Made by a program: the position numbers and the translations under genes
Origin: Flavobacteriales bacterium
GTDB taxonomy: Bacteria; Bacteroidota; Bacteroidia; Flavobacteriales_D; Sanyastnellaceae
Assembly: GCA_018402085.1 (NCBI GenBank)
Contig: JAGYJM010000002.1
Coordinates: 310,001 to 374,000, forward strand
DNA length: 64,000 nucleotides
Direction of reading: 5' to 3'
Notes under the pieces: model-generated
Seen by the model: the letters and a program-made list of their open reading frames with translations, nothing else
The model's database searches: none
Told to the model about the DNA's origin: nothing
Part shown: positions 54,800 to 63,013 of the stretch, piece by piece
Numbering within the stretch: position 1 is the first letter of the stretch
How the letters are laid out: every line of letters begins with the position of its first letter

Positions 54800-55594
54800 A
54801 TGGCGAAAAAGGTAACTACGGCAGAAGATAAACTTCGTGCCCTCTATTCTCTGCAAGTCATAGATTCTCAGATTGACAAAATCAGAATCGTTCGCGGAGA
54901 GTTGCCACTGGAAGTTGAAGATCTTGAAGATGAGATCGAGGGGTTAAGAACCCGTGTGAACAAGATCGAAGAAGACATCGCCGGGATCGACCAGGAAATG
55001 TCAAACAAGCGAAATCATATTGAAGACCTGCGTCAGATGATCAAGAAGTATGAGGAGCAGCAGCAAAATGTTCGCAATAACCGCGAGTATGATTCCCTCA
55101 GCAAAGAGATCGAATACCAGGGGCTTGAAATTGAACTGAACGAGAAGAAGATCAAGGAATTCAACGCCCAGAAGGTTCACAAGCAAGAAGCCCTCGAAGC
55201 GAGTAAGAAAAGACTGGAAGACCGCGAAGGAGATCTGGAGGCGAAGAAGTCTGAGTTGGATGAAATCATTGCAGAGACGCAGAACGAGGAGCAGATTCTT
55301 ATGAAGCAGTCTGAGAAGATGAAGAAAACCATTGAGCCACGATTGCTGAATGCTTATGAGCGTATCAGAGGGGCATCAAAGAATGGTTTGGCAGTAGTGC
55401 CCATCGAACGTGAAGCCTCTGCGGGTTCATTCATCAAGATTCCACCGCAAAAGCAACTCGACGTAGCCGCGCGCAAGAAGATTATTGTTGACGAGCACAG
55501 CGGGCGACTCCTGGTTGACAAAGAACTGGCAGAAGAAGAGCGAGACAGAGTAGAAAAGGCACTGGAGAAAGAGCTCAAGAAAGCCACCAAATAA
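54800..55594 (+). CDS. Coiled-coil protein of the C4 zinc-ribbon family, ligand cysteines absent
   Basis: 264 aa coiled coil; C-terminal EREASAGSFIKIPPQKQLDVAARKKIIVDEHSGRLLVD aligns to family pattern with Cys replaced. Confidence 0.85.
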   Translation: MAKKVTTAEDKLRALYSLQVIDSQIDKIRIVRGELPLEVEDLEDEIEGLRTRVNKIEEDIAGIDQEMSNKRNHIEDLRQMIKKYEEQQQNVRNNREYDSLSKEIEYQGLEIELNEKKIKEFNAQKVHKQEALEASKKRLEDREGDLEAKKSELDEIIAETQNEEQILMKQSEKMKKTIEPRLLNAYERIRGASKNGLAVVPIEREASAGSFIKIPPQKQLDVAARKKIIVDEHSGRLLVDKELAEEERDRVEKALEKELKKATK

Positions 55595-55616
55595 GACCGG
55601 TGTTCACATACACCAT

Positions 55617-55646
55617 CAAAGCCTCGCAATAGCGGGGCTTTTTTTA
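55617..55646 (+). terminator. Rho-independent terminator
   Basis: AAAGCCTCGCAATAGCGGGGCTTTTTTT. Confidence 0.8.
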
Positions 55647-57125
55647 GTACCTGAAGCCAACAGAGATCAAAAACTCACCTCGAAATGCATCCAGCGTGGC
55701 AGGGTCTACCAGATCGGGATCATACAGGAAGAATTGTGAGCGGCTGTTGCGATGGAGGTATGCCCCCTCAATGAAAAGATGCTGGCCGCGGTAACCGACT
55801 CCTCCGGTGTAGGTAATGACCGAAGACTGGAGCGGATCATTTACGTATGGCGTTTGCTGAAAAACAAAACCTCCACGAAGTCTCCAGAAGTTGGATACCC
55901 GCCATTCTGCGCCAATACGGGCGTTGTGAGTGCTCTGGAAAACTGTACTGATGGTCTGGTTTTCAGCACTGAAGTCGTAGCTGTTCGGAATGAGGTTAGA
56001 AGGACGTAACTCTGCGTTGCGGTAGTCAATAAACTCGTAGTCGGCACTGACCAGTCCGTTCTTGCCCAAAATGAAGGCTGCGCCAGCGATCCAACGAGAG
56101 GGGGTGCGAACATTGTAATCAAAAGCCCCCTGGGCGAAGCTGTCATAGCGTTCTCCATCACCGAAGTCAGAGATGATTTCTGTATCCCATGCGTCGTTCA
56201 TACTCAGTACACTGGGGCTGTGCCATGCGGCAGAGAGTCTCAGCCAGCGATTCGCCCGGTAAATTGTTCCTAGTTTAATGTTGATACCATTGCCCGTAGT
56301 GACCAATTGATCGCGGTAGGTGAAGCTTTGAAGATCTGCATTTTCGTCAAGTGTTTCTTCGGTATAAGAATAATCGCGGTTATACCTTATCACAGGAAAG
56401 CCAAGAGAAACGCCGAAGAACCATTCGTCGAGGTAATTTGCTCCGCCACTGACAACGGTTTCGCCCATATGACCGGTGATCTCATCGCGAAGGAGCTGTC
56501 TGCTAGCACCGTCTGGAAGTGCAGTGAAATATGCATCCGGTGTATTGCTGCTGATGGTGTCAAGCAAGAAGGTATTCCAGGCCAGTCCGGCGCCGAACGG
56601 AAAACTCTGGTTGAGTTGATCAAAAGGCACCCCATTTGCCTGATTCAGGAAAACGTCCAGGAGTGACGTGTTGGTAACGTCGCCAACAATGTTCGTGCTT
56701 TGATTGAAGTTGCGCAGTTTATTATACCCGATGGCCAGGTTGAAAAACTCCCAGGTGGGGGTATCGCTGGCATATGAGCTGACCAGTCCGATTTGGGGAA
56801 TATGAAATGCGAACTGGCTCTGTGATACGTTGTTATCTTCGTACAAGGCATCCACATTGGTTGCACTGATCGCAAGTGAGCCGCTGACTTCATTTCTGCG
56901 GTAGACTCCCGTGCTGGCGGGGTTCCAGGATATCGCTGACAAATCACCTCCGAGCGCTCCAAAGGCTCCGCCCATTGCTGAAAAGCGCGCATTTCCCAGG
57001 GGGTCGATCATGCTGTATCGCAATGCGTCAGACTCGTTTTGAGCACTGAGCCATCCTGCCGACAGGCAGCACGCAAGGAGCGAAATCCATACTTTCATTG
57101 GTGCACTACCCAATTCATTCACCAT
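55644..57125 (-). CDS. OmpP1/FadL-like outer membrane protein
   Basis: Signal peptide; DPLGNARFSAMGGAFGALGGDLSAISWNPASTGVYRRNEVSGSL. Confidence 0.8.
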   Translation of the reverse strand: MVNELGSAPMKVWISLLACCLSAGWLSAQNESDALRYSMIDPLGNARFSAMGGAFGALGGDLSAISWNPASTGVYRRNEVSGSLAISATNVDALYEDNNVSQSQFAFHIPQIGLVSSYASDTPTWEFFNLAIGYNKLRNFNQSTNIVGDVTNTSLLDVFLNQANGVPFDQLNQSFPFGAGLAWNTFLLDTISSNTPDAYFTALPDGASRQLLRDEITGHMGETVVSGGANYLDEWFFGVSLGFPVIRYNRDYSYTEETLDENADLQSFTYRDQLVTTGNGINIKLGTIYRANRWLRLSAAWHSPSVLSMNDAWDTEIISDFGDGERYDSFAQGAFDYNVRTPSRWIAGAAFILGKNGLVSADYEFIDYRNAELRPSNLIPNSYDFSAENQTISTVFQSTHNARIGAEWRVSNFWRLRGGFVFQQTPYVNDPLQSSVITYTGGVGYRGQHLFIEGAYLHRNSRSQFFLYDPDLVDPATLDAFRGEFLISVGFRY

Positions 57126-58258
57126 TAACGGCCGCCGCCACTTCTACCGGTGCTCCGACCGCCACCAGAGCGTCCGCCTGAATTACGGCTTGGAGCAGCA
57201 GGTGAGGTGCTTCCACCACGACTGCGATTCATCGAAGGGGAACTTCCGCGGTTGGGAGAGGAGTTCTGACGTTGTCGGGTATTGTTACCCCCATTGTCGA
57301 AGAAATTGTCCCAATTCCAACCATTGTTGCGCTGGCGTTGTGCTGGTTGCTGGCGGGTATTTCGCTCGGCATCGTTCCCACCCCTCGGACTGTAATACTC
57401 GTAGGTGCGGTTATTGCGCGTCCGGTTCGGGCGGTAATCTGCATCTGGTGTATCGTTATTGTACGGATTGCGTTCGATGTCACCTTGCGGGCGCTCGCCG
57501 ATCTGGATCGGGCGCACATTATCGCCGGTTGTGCGCGGTGAAGCCGGATTGTACATTTGTTCTGCGCCATAACTGCCCCCTGCAGGTGTGTCTTGGTAGA
57601 CCGGAACACGCGGGCCATAATTGAAATTCGCGTTGTTACCCCAAAGGTCATTGCCCCACATGCCGTTGTTCCAGGGATTGTTCCAGGGATTGTTCCATGG
57701 GTTGTTCCATGCGTTGTTCCATGCGTAAGGATTTCCCCATCCCCATTGGTTGCCAGCGAATGGAGAGTTCCAGCCCCATGGGCTGCTCCAGGGGTCACAC
57801 ATAGGGTTGTAGAATGGATCATTCCAGCCATTGCCCCACATAGGTGAACCAAAAGCACTGTGGCCCATGAAGTAATTTGAAGGCATCATCGGATTGTTAA
57901 AGCCAACCCCCATGTTCATTCCTGGGCGCCCCCACATTGACATTACACCGAGATTGAAACGCGGCTGATTGAAGCCGTTCATATTCCCATTCCAGCGTTG
58001 TCTGAAATTCGGAATGCCTCCGCCTGCGGCATCCGGATTGTAGTAATCGTACTCTTCTCCGGCGTAGTCACTGTTATCCGGCGCTTCTGCGCCGTACTCA
58101 TCATCAGCATACTGGGCAGGCTGATCGGAAATGTACCGGTCGCCCGGACTGTAATAGAGTTCATCTGTTTCTGCCATGCCACCCGTGTAGCGCTGAGGAC
58201 TGCAGGCTGCGAGCAACAGGGTGCTCATTATTGCGATATACCAAAGTGAATTTTTCAT
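57125..58258 (-). CDS. Low-complexity Asn/Trp/Gly/Arg-rich lipoprotein
   Basis: MKNSLWYIAIMSTLLLAACSPQRYTGG lipobox; NAWNNPWNNPWNNPWNNG; the longer ORF to 59056 is antisense to proS. Confidence 0.75.
   Translation of the reverse strand: MKNSLWYIAIMSTLLLAACSPQRYTGGMAETDELYYSPGDRYISDQPAQYADDEYGAEAPDNSDYAGEEYDYYNPDAAGGGIPNFRQRWNGNMNGFNQPRFNLGVMSMWGRPGMNMGVGFNNPMMPSNYFMGHSAFGSPMWGNGWNDPFYNPMCDPWSSPWGWNSPFAGNQWGWGNPYAWNNAWNNPWNNPWNNPWNNGMWGNDLWGNNANFNYGPRVPVYQDTPAGGSYGAEQMYNPASPRTTGDNVRPIQIGERPQGDIERNPYNNDTPDADYRPNRTRNNRTYEYYSPRGGNDAERNTRQQPAQRQRNNGWNWDNFFDNGGNNTRQRQNSSPNRGSSPSMNRSRGGSTSPAAPSRNSGGRSGGGRSTGRSGGGR
57661..57728 (-). repeat. Imperfect 12-bp tandem repeat (TTGTTCCAnGnn) coding for NNPW/NNAW
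   Basis: gttgttccagggattgttccagggattgttccatgggttgttccatgcgttgttccatgcg. Confidence 0.8.
58075..58094 (-). repeat. Variant palindromic element copy I (CGGCGC-AGAA-GCGCCG-GATA), inside CDS
   Basis: 6-bp stem, one loop mismatch and GATA instead of GATG; encodes GAEAPDN in the same frame as the AKA copies. Confidence 0.55.
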
Positions 58259-58366
58259 AGTCTGCTCCTCTTCTTTAAATACAATCTTACGCCGTGAATC
58301 CCTCTGATTAGCAAGGTAAGATTTTGTTACTTTGCACACCCTATAAGCTACAATAATTATACCAAA

Positions 58367-59839
58367 ATGGCAAAGCTGACATCGCGGGAGCAAGATTATT
58401 CGAAATGGTACAATGAATTGGTCGTTCAGGCTGATCTGGCGCAACATTCGGACGTGAAAGGATGCATGGTGATCAAACCGTACGGGTTTGCCATCTGGGA
58501 ACGAATGCGCGAAGTACTGGATGGTATGTTCAAGGCAACGGGGCACCAGAATGCCTATTTTCCGCTTTTTATTCCAAAATCGTACATGAGCCGTGAGGCT
58601 GCGCACGTAGAGGGTTTTGCCAAAGAGTGCGCTGTAGTCACGCATTACCGCCTGATGAACGATCCGGAAACCGGAGAAATCATTGTAGATCCGGAAGCAA
58701 AGCTCGAAGAAGAACTTATTGTACGTCCGACTTCTGAAACCATCATCTGGAATACTTACAAAGGCTGGATCCAGAGCTACCGGGATCTTCCCATTCTGGT
58801 CAATCAGTGGGCCAATGTGGTGCGCTGGGAGATGCGAACACGTCTTTTCTTGCGTACTGCAGAATTTCTTTGGCAAGAAGGACATACCGCCCATGCCACC
58901 AGAAACGAAGCCATCGAAGAAGCCACGCAAATGCTGGATGTGTATGCCGATTTCGCTGAAAAGTGGATGGCAATGCCGGTGGTCAAAGGCGTTAAAAGTG
59001 AAGCTGAGCGCTTCGCCGGTGCGGAAGATACCTATTGCATCGAGGCGCTGATGCAAGACGGGAAAGCACTTCAGGCAGGAACCTCACATTTTCTCGGACA
59101 GAATTTCGCGAGGGCATTTGATGTGCAGTTTCAGACCAAAGAGGGCGGATTGGAGTATGTTTGGGCTACGAGCTGGGGTGTTTCAACCCGGTTGATGGGA
59201 GCACTCATTATGACACATTCAGACGATAAAGGGCTGGTACTTCCACCAAAGTTAGCTCCTATTCACGTGGTGTTTGTTCCAATCTATAAAACAGATGATC
59301 AACGTGCCGCAGTATGCGAGAAGGGTGCAGAATTGTGTGATGCACTCATTGGGCAAGGCTATGAAGCGAAACTGGATGATGATGACACGAAGCGTTCAGG
59401 CTGGAAGTTTGCAGAGTATGAGTTGAAAGGGGTGCCGGTGCGTGTTGCCATGGGGCCGCGGGATCTCGAGAACGGCACTGTTGAGATCGCCCGCCGAGAC
59501 ACTGGAGAAAAAGAATTGGTTCCGCTTGAGGAGGCAAAAGATTACATCGTGAAAATGCTGGAGCTTATTCAGGAAGAACTCTACACGAAGGCACTTAATC
59601 ATCGCGTAGCGCACACCACACGGGTAGATACCTGGGAAGAATTCAAAGAAGTGCTCGAAGGCAAGGGCGGATTTATTGAAGCGCACTGGGACGGCACAAG
59701 CGAAACCGAAGAGAAAATCAAGGATGCCACGAAGGCAACCATTCGCTGCATTCCACTTGATCAGAAAGAAGAAGAGGGAAGATGTATTTTCTCAGGCAAT
59801 CCGTCAAGGGGTCGCGTATTATTTGCAAAAGCTTACTAG
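58367..59839 (+). CDS. proS: Prolyl-tRNA synthetase
   Basis: [61 protein letters not shown]-terminal RVLFAKAY. Confidence 0.98.
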   Translation: MAKLTSREQDYSKWYNELVVQADLAQHSDVKGCMVIKPYGFAIWERMREVLDGMFKATGHQNAYFPLFIPKSYMSREAAHVEGFAKECAVVTHYRLMNDPETGEIIVDPEAKLEEELIVRPTSETIIWNTYKGWIQSYRDLPILVNQWANVVRWEMRTRLFLRTAEFLWQEGHTAHATRNEAIEEATQMLDVYADFAEKWMAMPVVKGVKSEAERFAGAEDTYCIEALMQDGKALQAGTSHFLGQNFARAFDVQFQTKEGGLEYVWATSWGVSTRLMGALIMTHSDDKGLVLPPKLAPIHVVFVPIYKTDDQRAAVCEKGAELCDALIGQGYEAKLDDDDTKRSGWKFAEYELKGVPVRVAMGPRDLENGTVEIARRDTGEKELVPLEEAKDYIVKMLELIQEELYTKALNHRVAHTTRVDTWEEFKEVLEGKGGFIEAHWDGTSETEEKIKDATKATIRCIPLDQKEEEGRCIFSGNPSRGRVLFAKAY

Positions 59840-59842
59840 ACT

Positions 59843-60529
59843 ATGGAGGAATCAAAAGACAGGATGCTGAAGCTGATCCGTGAGCGGGCAGTGGTGAAAC
59901 AGGATGTGTACGATGAAACGTTGCGGACTTTTACCGAGCTGAAAGAAGTACTTAAAGAATGCGTTGAGGAAATCAGTGATTCATTCGGACACGACGATGA
60001 CCGGGTAGAGTTTTACTACAAAGATAAGGGCACCTTTGAAGCAGAGGTGAAGATTGCCGGTGATGTACTGATTTTTCACATGCACACGAACGTCTTCCAG
60101 TTTGATCGTTCGCACAGTTTATGGAAGAGCAGCTACCTACAGGAAGATGAACTGAACGGTTATGTGGGTCTCGTCAACGTATACAATTTTCTGGCAGATT
60201 CGTTTAAGTACCAGCGCCTCCACGACCGTGGGTATATGATCGGACGAATGTTTGTCAACCGCGAGGGCCACTTCATGGTGCAGGGAAAACGACAGTTAGG
60301 CTATATGTTCAATGATTTCATCAATAGTAAGGTCTCACGTGAAGAGCTGCGCAAATTTGTACATGCCTCTATCGTATACACGCTTGGATTTGATCTTTAT
60401 GCCCCACCTTTTCAGCAGGTACAGGAAGTGACGATCCAACAGATTCAGGCCATGAGCAGCCACTTGCAGATCGTGACCGGCAAACGTCTGGGATTCAAGT
60501 TTAGTTTTGACGACGACGTTGAGGGCTAA
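59843..60529 (+). CDS. Conserved hypothetical protein
   Basis: 228 aa, 3 nt downstream of proS, good coding character. Confidence 0.7.
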   Translation: MEESKDRMLKLIRERAVVKQDVYDETLRTFTELKEVLKECVEEISDSFGHDDDRVEFYYKDKGTFEAEVKIAGDVLIFHMHTNVFQFDRSHSLWKSSYLQEDELNGYVGLVNVYNFLADSFKYQRLHDRGYMIGRMFVNREGHFMVQGKRQLGYMFNDFINSKVSREELRKFVHASIVYTLGFDLYAPPFQQVQEVTIQQIQAMSSHLQIVTGKRLGFKFSFDDDVEG

Positions 60530-60567
60530 AAAAAAATGCAACCTCCATTTGCGGAGACCGTAAGAGG

Positions 60568-60582
60568 TCTTATATTTGCACT
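60568..60582 (+). promoter_or_regulatory. Candidate -7 element for tRNA-Glu
   Basis: TATATTTGCAC (TAnnTTTG). Confidence 0.55.
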
Positions 60583-60596
60583 CCAATTCTAACAAT

Positions 60597-60668
60597 GGCC
60601 CGTTCGTCTAGGGGTTAGGACGCCAGGTTTTCATCCTGGTAGCAGGGGTTCGATTCCCCTACGGGCTA
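60597..60668 (+). tRNA. tRNA-Glu (anticodon TTC)
   Basis: Cloverleaf: GGCCCGT/ACGGGCT acceptor, CCAGG TTTTCAT CCTGG anticodon arm, AGGGG TTCGATT CCCCT T arm. Confidence 0.95.
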
Positions 60669-60764
60669 CGAATAGAAAGCAGAACTACGGTTCTGCTTTT
60701 TTGCTTTCTGACCGTTCATCCCATTTATCTGCTGTCTATTTCAAATCGATCACACCTTGCGGGC

Positions 60765-61145
60765 ATGAACGCCATTCACACCTCATCGATGCGCCTAAGT
60801 CTGCGCCTTGAAGCGGCTGCCCTTTGCGCTGCTGCGATCGCGCTGACCTTCATCTACTATCCACTTGTCTCGTGGTGGGTGTACCTGCTGCTGTTTTTTA
60901 CGCCTGATATCGGCATGCTTGGTTATCTGGTTTCACCGAAGGTTGGCGCATTTTCGTACAATTTGCTGCACCATCAAGGGGTTGCTCTGCTGACCTGTGT
61001 CGCTGGCGGACTGCTGGGTTCAGAAGTTGTGATCTTCATCGGAATGCTGCTCTTCGCGCACAGTGCCTTTGACCGGGTGTTTGGGTACGGACTGAAGTAT
61101 GCTACAGACTTTAAGGATACCCACCTGGGGCGGATAGGGAGGTAG
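60765..61145 (+). CDS. DUF4260 family membrane protein
   Basis: FFTPDIGMLGYLVSPKVGAFSYNLLHHQ...FAHSAFDRVFGYGLKY. Confidence 0.85.
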   Translation: MNAIHTSSMRLSLRLEAAALCAAAIALTFIYYPLVSWWVYLLLFFTPDIGMLGYLVSPKVGAFSYNLLHHQGVALLTCVAGGLLGSEVVIFIGMLLFAHSAFDRVFGYGLKYATDFKDTHLGRIGR

Positions 61146-61171
61146 GTCTATCGCATTTACGCTTCTTTTTT

Positions 61172-61191
61172 CAATGCAAAAGCATTGGATG
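61172..61191 (+). repeat. Dispersed palindromic element copy H (CAATGC-AAAA-GCATTG-GATG), intergenic
   Basis: 6-bp stem, AAAA loop, GATG. Confidence 0.85.
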
Positions 61192-61331
61192 TGGTGGTTG
61201 CCTTCATTTTGCGGCTCAAAAATTAACCGAAATTGAGCCGATTAAGAAGTCGAATCGGCTCAGAGGCATATGGAAGACTTGATTTCAGCCCACCAAATCT
61301 TCGAGCAGAGGCGGTGAGAAATGATGCCAGG

Positions 61332-62171
61332 TCACTCTCCCCTTATCTCCGCAACCTTCAGCGCTTCCTTCCTCAGCGAGTCACGCTGGACTTCAGTCAA
61401 AGACCAGTCGTAATTGTAAAGTGATGCGAGCCATGAGCCGTAGAGTGGTCCGGGAAGCATAAGAAATTTTGTTCCGAAGTCAGCGTGTGCATCGTCTGTC
61501 AGTGCTACACGCTCGGCGGTGGGGGATTTATCCCAGCGCGCATCGTAGTCGCCCAGATTGTCGCCGGCGAAGAGTACGATTTCGTACCCACGGTCGCGAA
61601 CAGCGTTGCGTCGCTCCGTTTTATCACTGGTGGTGGTTTTCAAATAGAAGTGATCGGGATCGATTTGCGGCAGATCGTATATCCCCATGTTCTTCCAGGT
61701 TGCATTCAATGCAGAGGTATCACGATTCGAAATGTAAAAGATTCCGAAGCCCAGCGAGTCAGCTACCTTCAGAAACCGTTTCACACCGGGTACGAGGTCT
61801 GCAGATGCCTGGTCTGTCCATTGAGCCCAGGTTTCTTTCGCGTAAGGCTGGTTTGCCTCCACCTGCCAGGCGGTGTAGGGACTATTATCAAGTACGGTTT
61901 CATCAAGGTCGAGCACTACCGCAAGCTTGTTGGTAGACACTGCGGTGTCAGCGATCGCACGCAGTTGGTGCTCGCCTGCATTGTATGCCTGAAAGCACAA
62001 GGCGCGGTATTCGGCGGCTGTTTGCACAAAGAGCACTGCAGCCTCGAGGTAATCCTGGCTGTTTGTTACTTCAGAAAATGAGTTTGGTTTTACGGCAGGT
62101 TTAGATTCCTCCCGGCATGAAATGAGTGCTGTGGCGAGGATGAGGGCTATAAGTAGGCTTGGGGCTTTCAT
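61332..62171 (-). CDS. 5'-nucleotidase, lipoprotein e(P4)-like acid phosphatase
   Basis: LLIALILATALISCREE lipobox; AVVLDLDETVLDNSPYTAW; FYISNRD; LFAGDNLGDYD. Confidence 0.9.
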   Translation of the reverse strand: MKAPSLLIALILATALISCREESKPAVKPNSFSEVTNSQDYLEAAVLFVQTAAEYRALCFQAYNAGEHQLRAIADTAVSTNKLAVVLDLDETVLDNSPYTAWQVEANQPYAKETWAQWTDQASADLVPGVKRFLKVADSLGFGIFYISNRDTSALNATWKNMGIYDLPQIDPDHFYLKTTTSDKTERRNAVRDRGYEIVLFAGDNLGDYDARWDKSPTAERVALTDDAHADFGTKFLMLPGPLYGSWLASLYNYDWSLTEVQRDSLRKEALKVAEIRGE

Positions 62172-62266
62172 GTGTTTAGTTGTAATAGGTAGCAAAGGTA
62201 AAGAATGGTACGTTTCACCAAATCGAACCGGAACGTTTTTCAATTGTCATACACTTAAAAGATTCT

Positions 62267-62944
62267 ATGCGCATGCACACACTTTTGATCATTTTCACGG
62301 CAGTCATGCTGAGCTGCTCGAACACTCCTGAGAAGAACGCACAAGGAGAGAGCAACGCCGGTGTATTGCCATTGGCCATGATGCAAGATGAGAACTTGCA
62401 GAAAGCCTATTTCGCAAGCGGCTGTTTTTGGTGCGTAGAGGCTGTTTTCGAGTCGGTTAAAGGTGTAGAAGAAGCGGTTTCCGGCTATGCCGGAGGCGAA
62501 GAGCCTAATCCTACTTACAGAGAAGTGAGTGCCGGGCGAACCGGTCATGCAGAGGCGGTAATGGTTCTTTACGATCCGGGAGTCATTGATTTTGCGACGC
62601 TTGTTACCGTGTATTATGGTTCGCATAACCCGACTACCGTGAATGGTCAGCACCCTGACTACGGCACCCAGTATCGGTCGGTCATCTTCTTCACCAATGA
62701 AGAAGAAAAAGCGATTGCACAGCAGGCGAAGGCGGATCTGGGTGCAAGTGGTTCGTATGATCAGCCGATTGCTACTGAGATTTTGCCACTGCAAAAGTTT
62801 TGGCCGGCTGAAGATTATCACCAAAACTTTGAGAGACGCAATCCGAATCAGCCTTATGTACGTTCGGTATCGATTCCAAGACTCAATAGGTTTAAAGCGC
62901 GTTTTCCTGAATTGCTGAAAGAGCAAAGGTCTTCGGCAGAGTGA
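62267..62944 (+). CDS. msrA: Peptide-methionine (S)-S-oxide reductase (lipoprotein)
   Basis: ASGCFWCVEAVFESVKGVEEAVSGYAGGEEPNPTYREVSAGRTGHAEAV. Confidence 0.95.
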   Translation: MRMHTLLIIFTAVMLSCSNTPEKNAQGESNAGVLPLAMMQDENLQKAYFASGCFWCVEAVFESVKGVEEAVSGYAGGEEPNPTYREVSAGRTGHAEAVMVLYDPGVIDFATLVTVYYGSHNPTTVNGQHPDYGTQYRSVIFFTNEEEKAIAQQAKADLGASGSYDQPIATEILPLQKFWPAEDYHQNFERRNPNQPYVRSVSIPRLNRFKARFPELLKEQRSSAE

Positions 62945-62962
62945 AACCCGGTGGCACCATTT

Positions 62963-63010
62963 GCGTAGAATTAGCAGGGATGCTTCGGCTTCCCCTTAAG
63001 ACGACTACGC
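62963..63010 (+). other. Nested hairpin with C(UUCG)G tetraloop between msrA and the SiaB-like gene
   Basis: GCGTAG ... GGGA-TGC-TTCG-GCT-TCCC ... CTACGC. Confidence 0.5.
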
Positions 63011-63013
63011 TAA

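Noticed and set aside
55440-55460. GCAAAAGC at ~55449 as another palindromic element
   Set aside because: Flanks do not pair and GATG is absent.
58259-59056. N-terminal extension of the minus-strand ORF 57125-59056
   Set aside because: It is antisense to proS; a lipoprotein signal starts at 58258, so the upstream part is spurious.
59820-59840. GCAAAAGC near the proS stop as another palindromic element
   Set aside because: No complementary arms and no GATG; it encodes the conserved ProRS C-terminus FAKAY.
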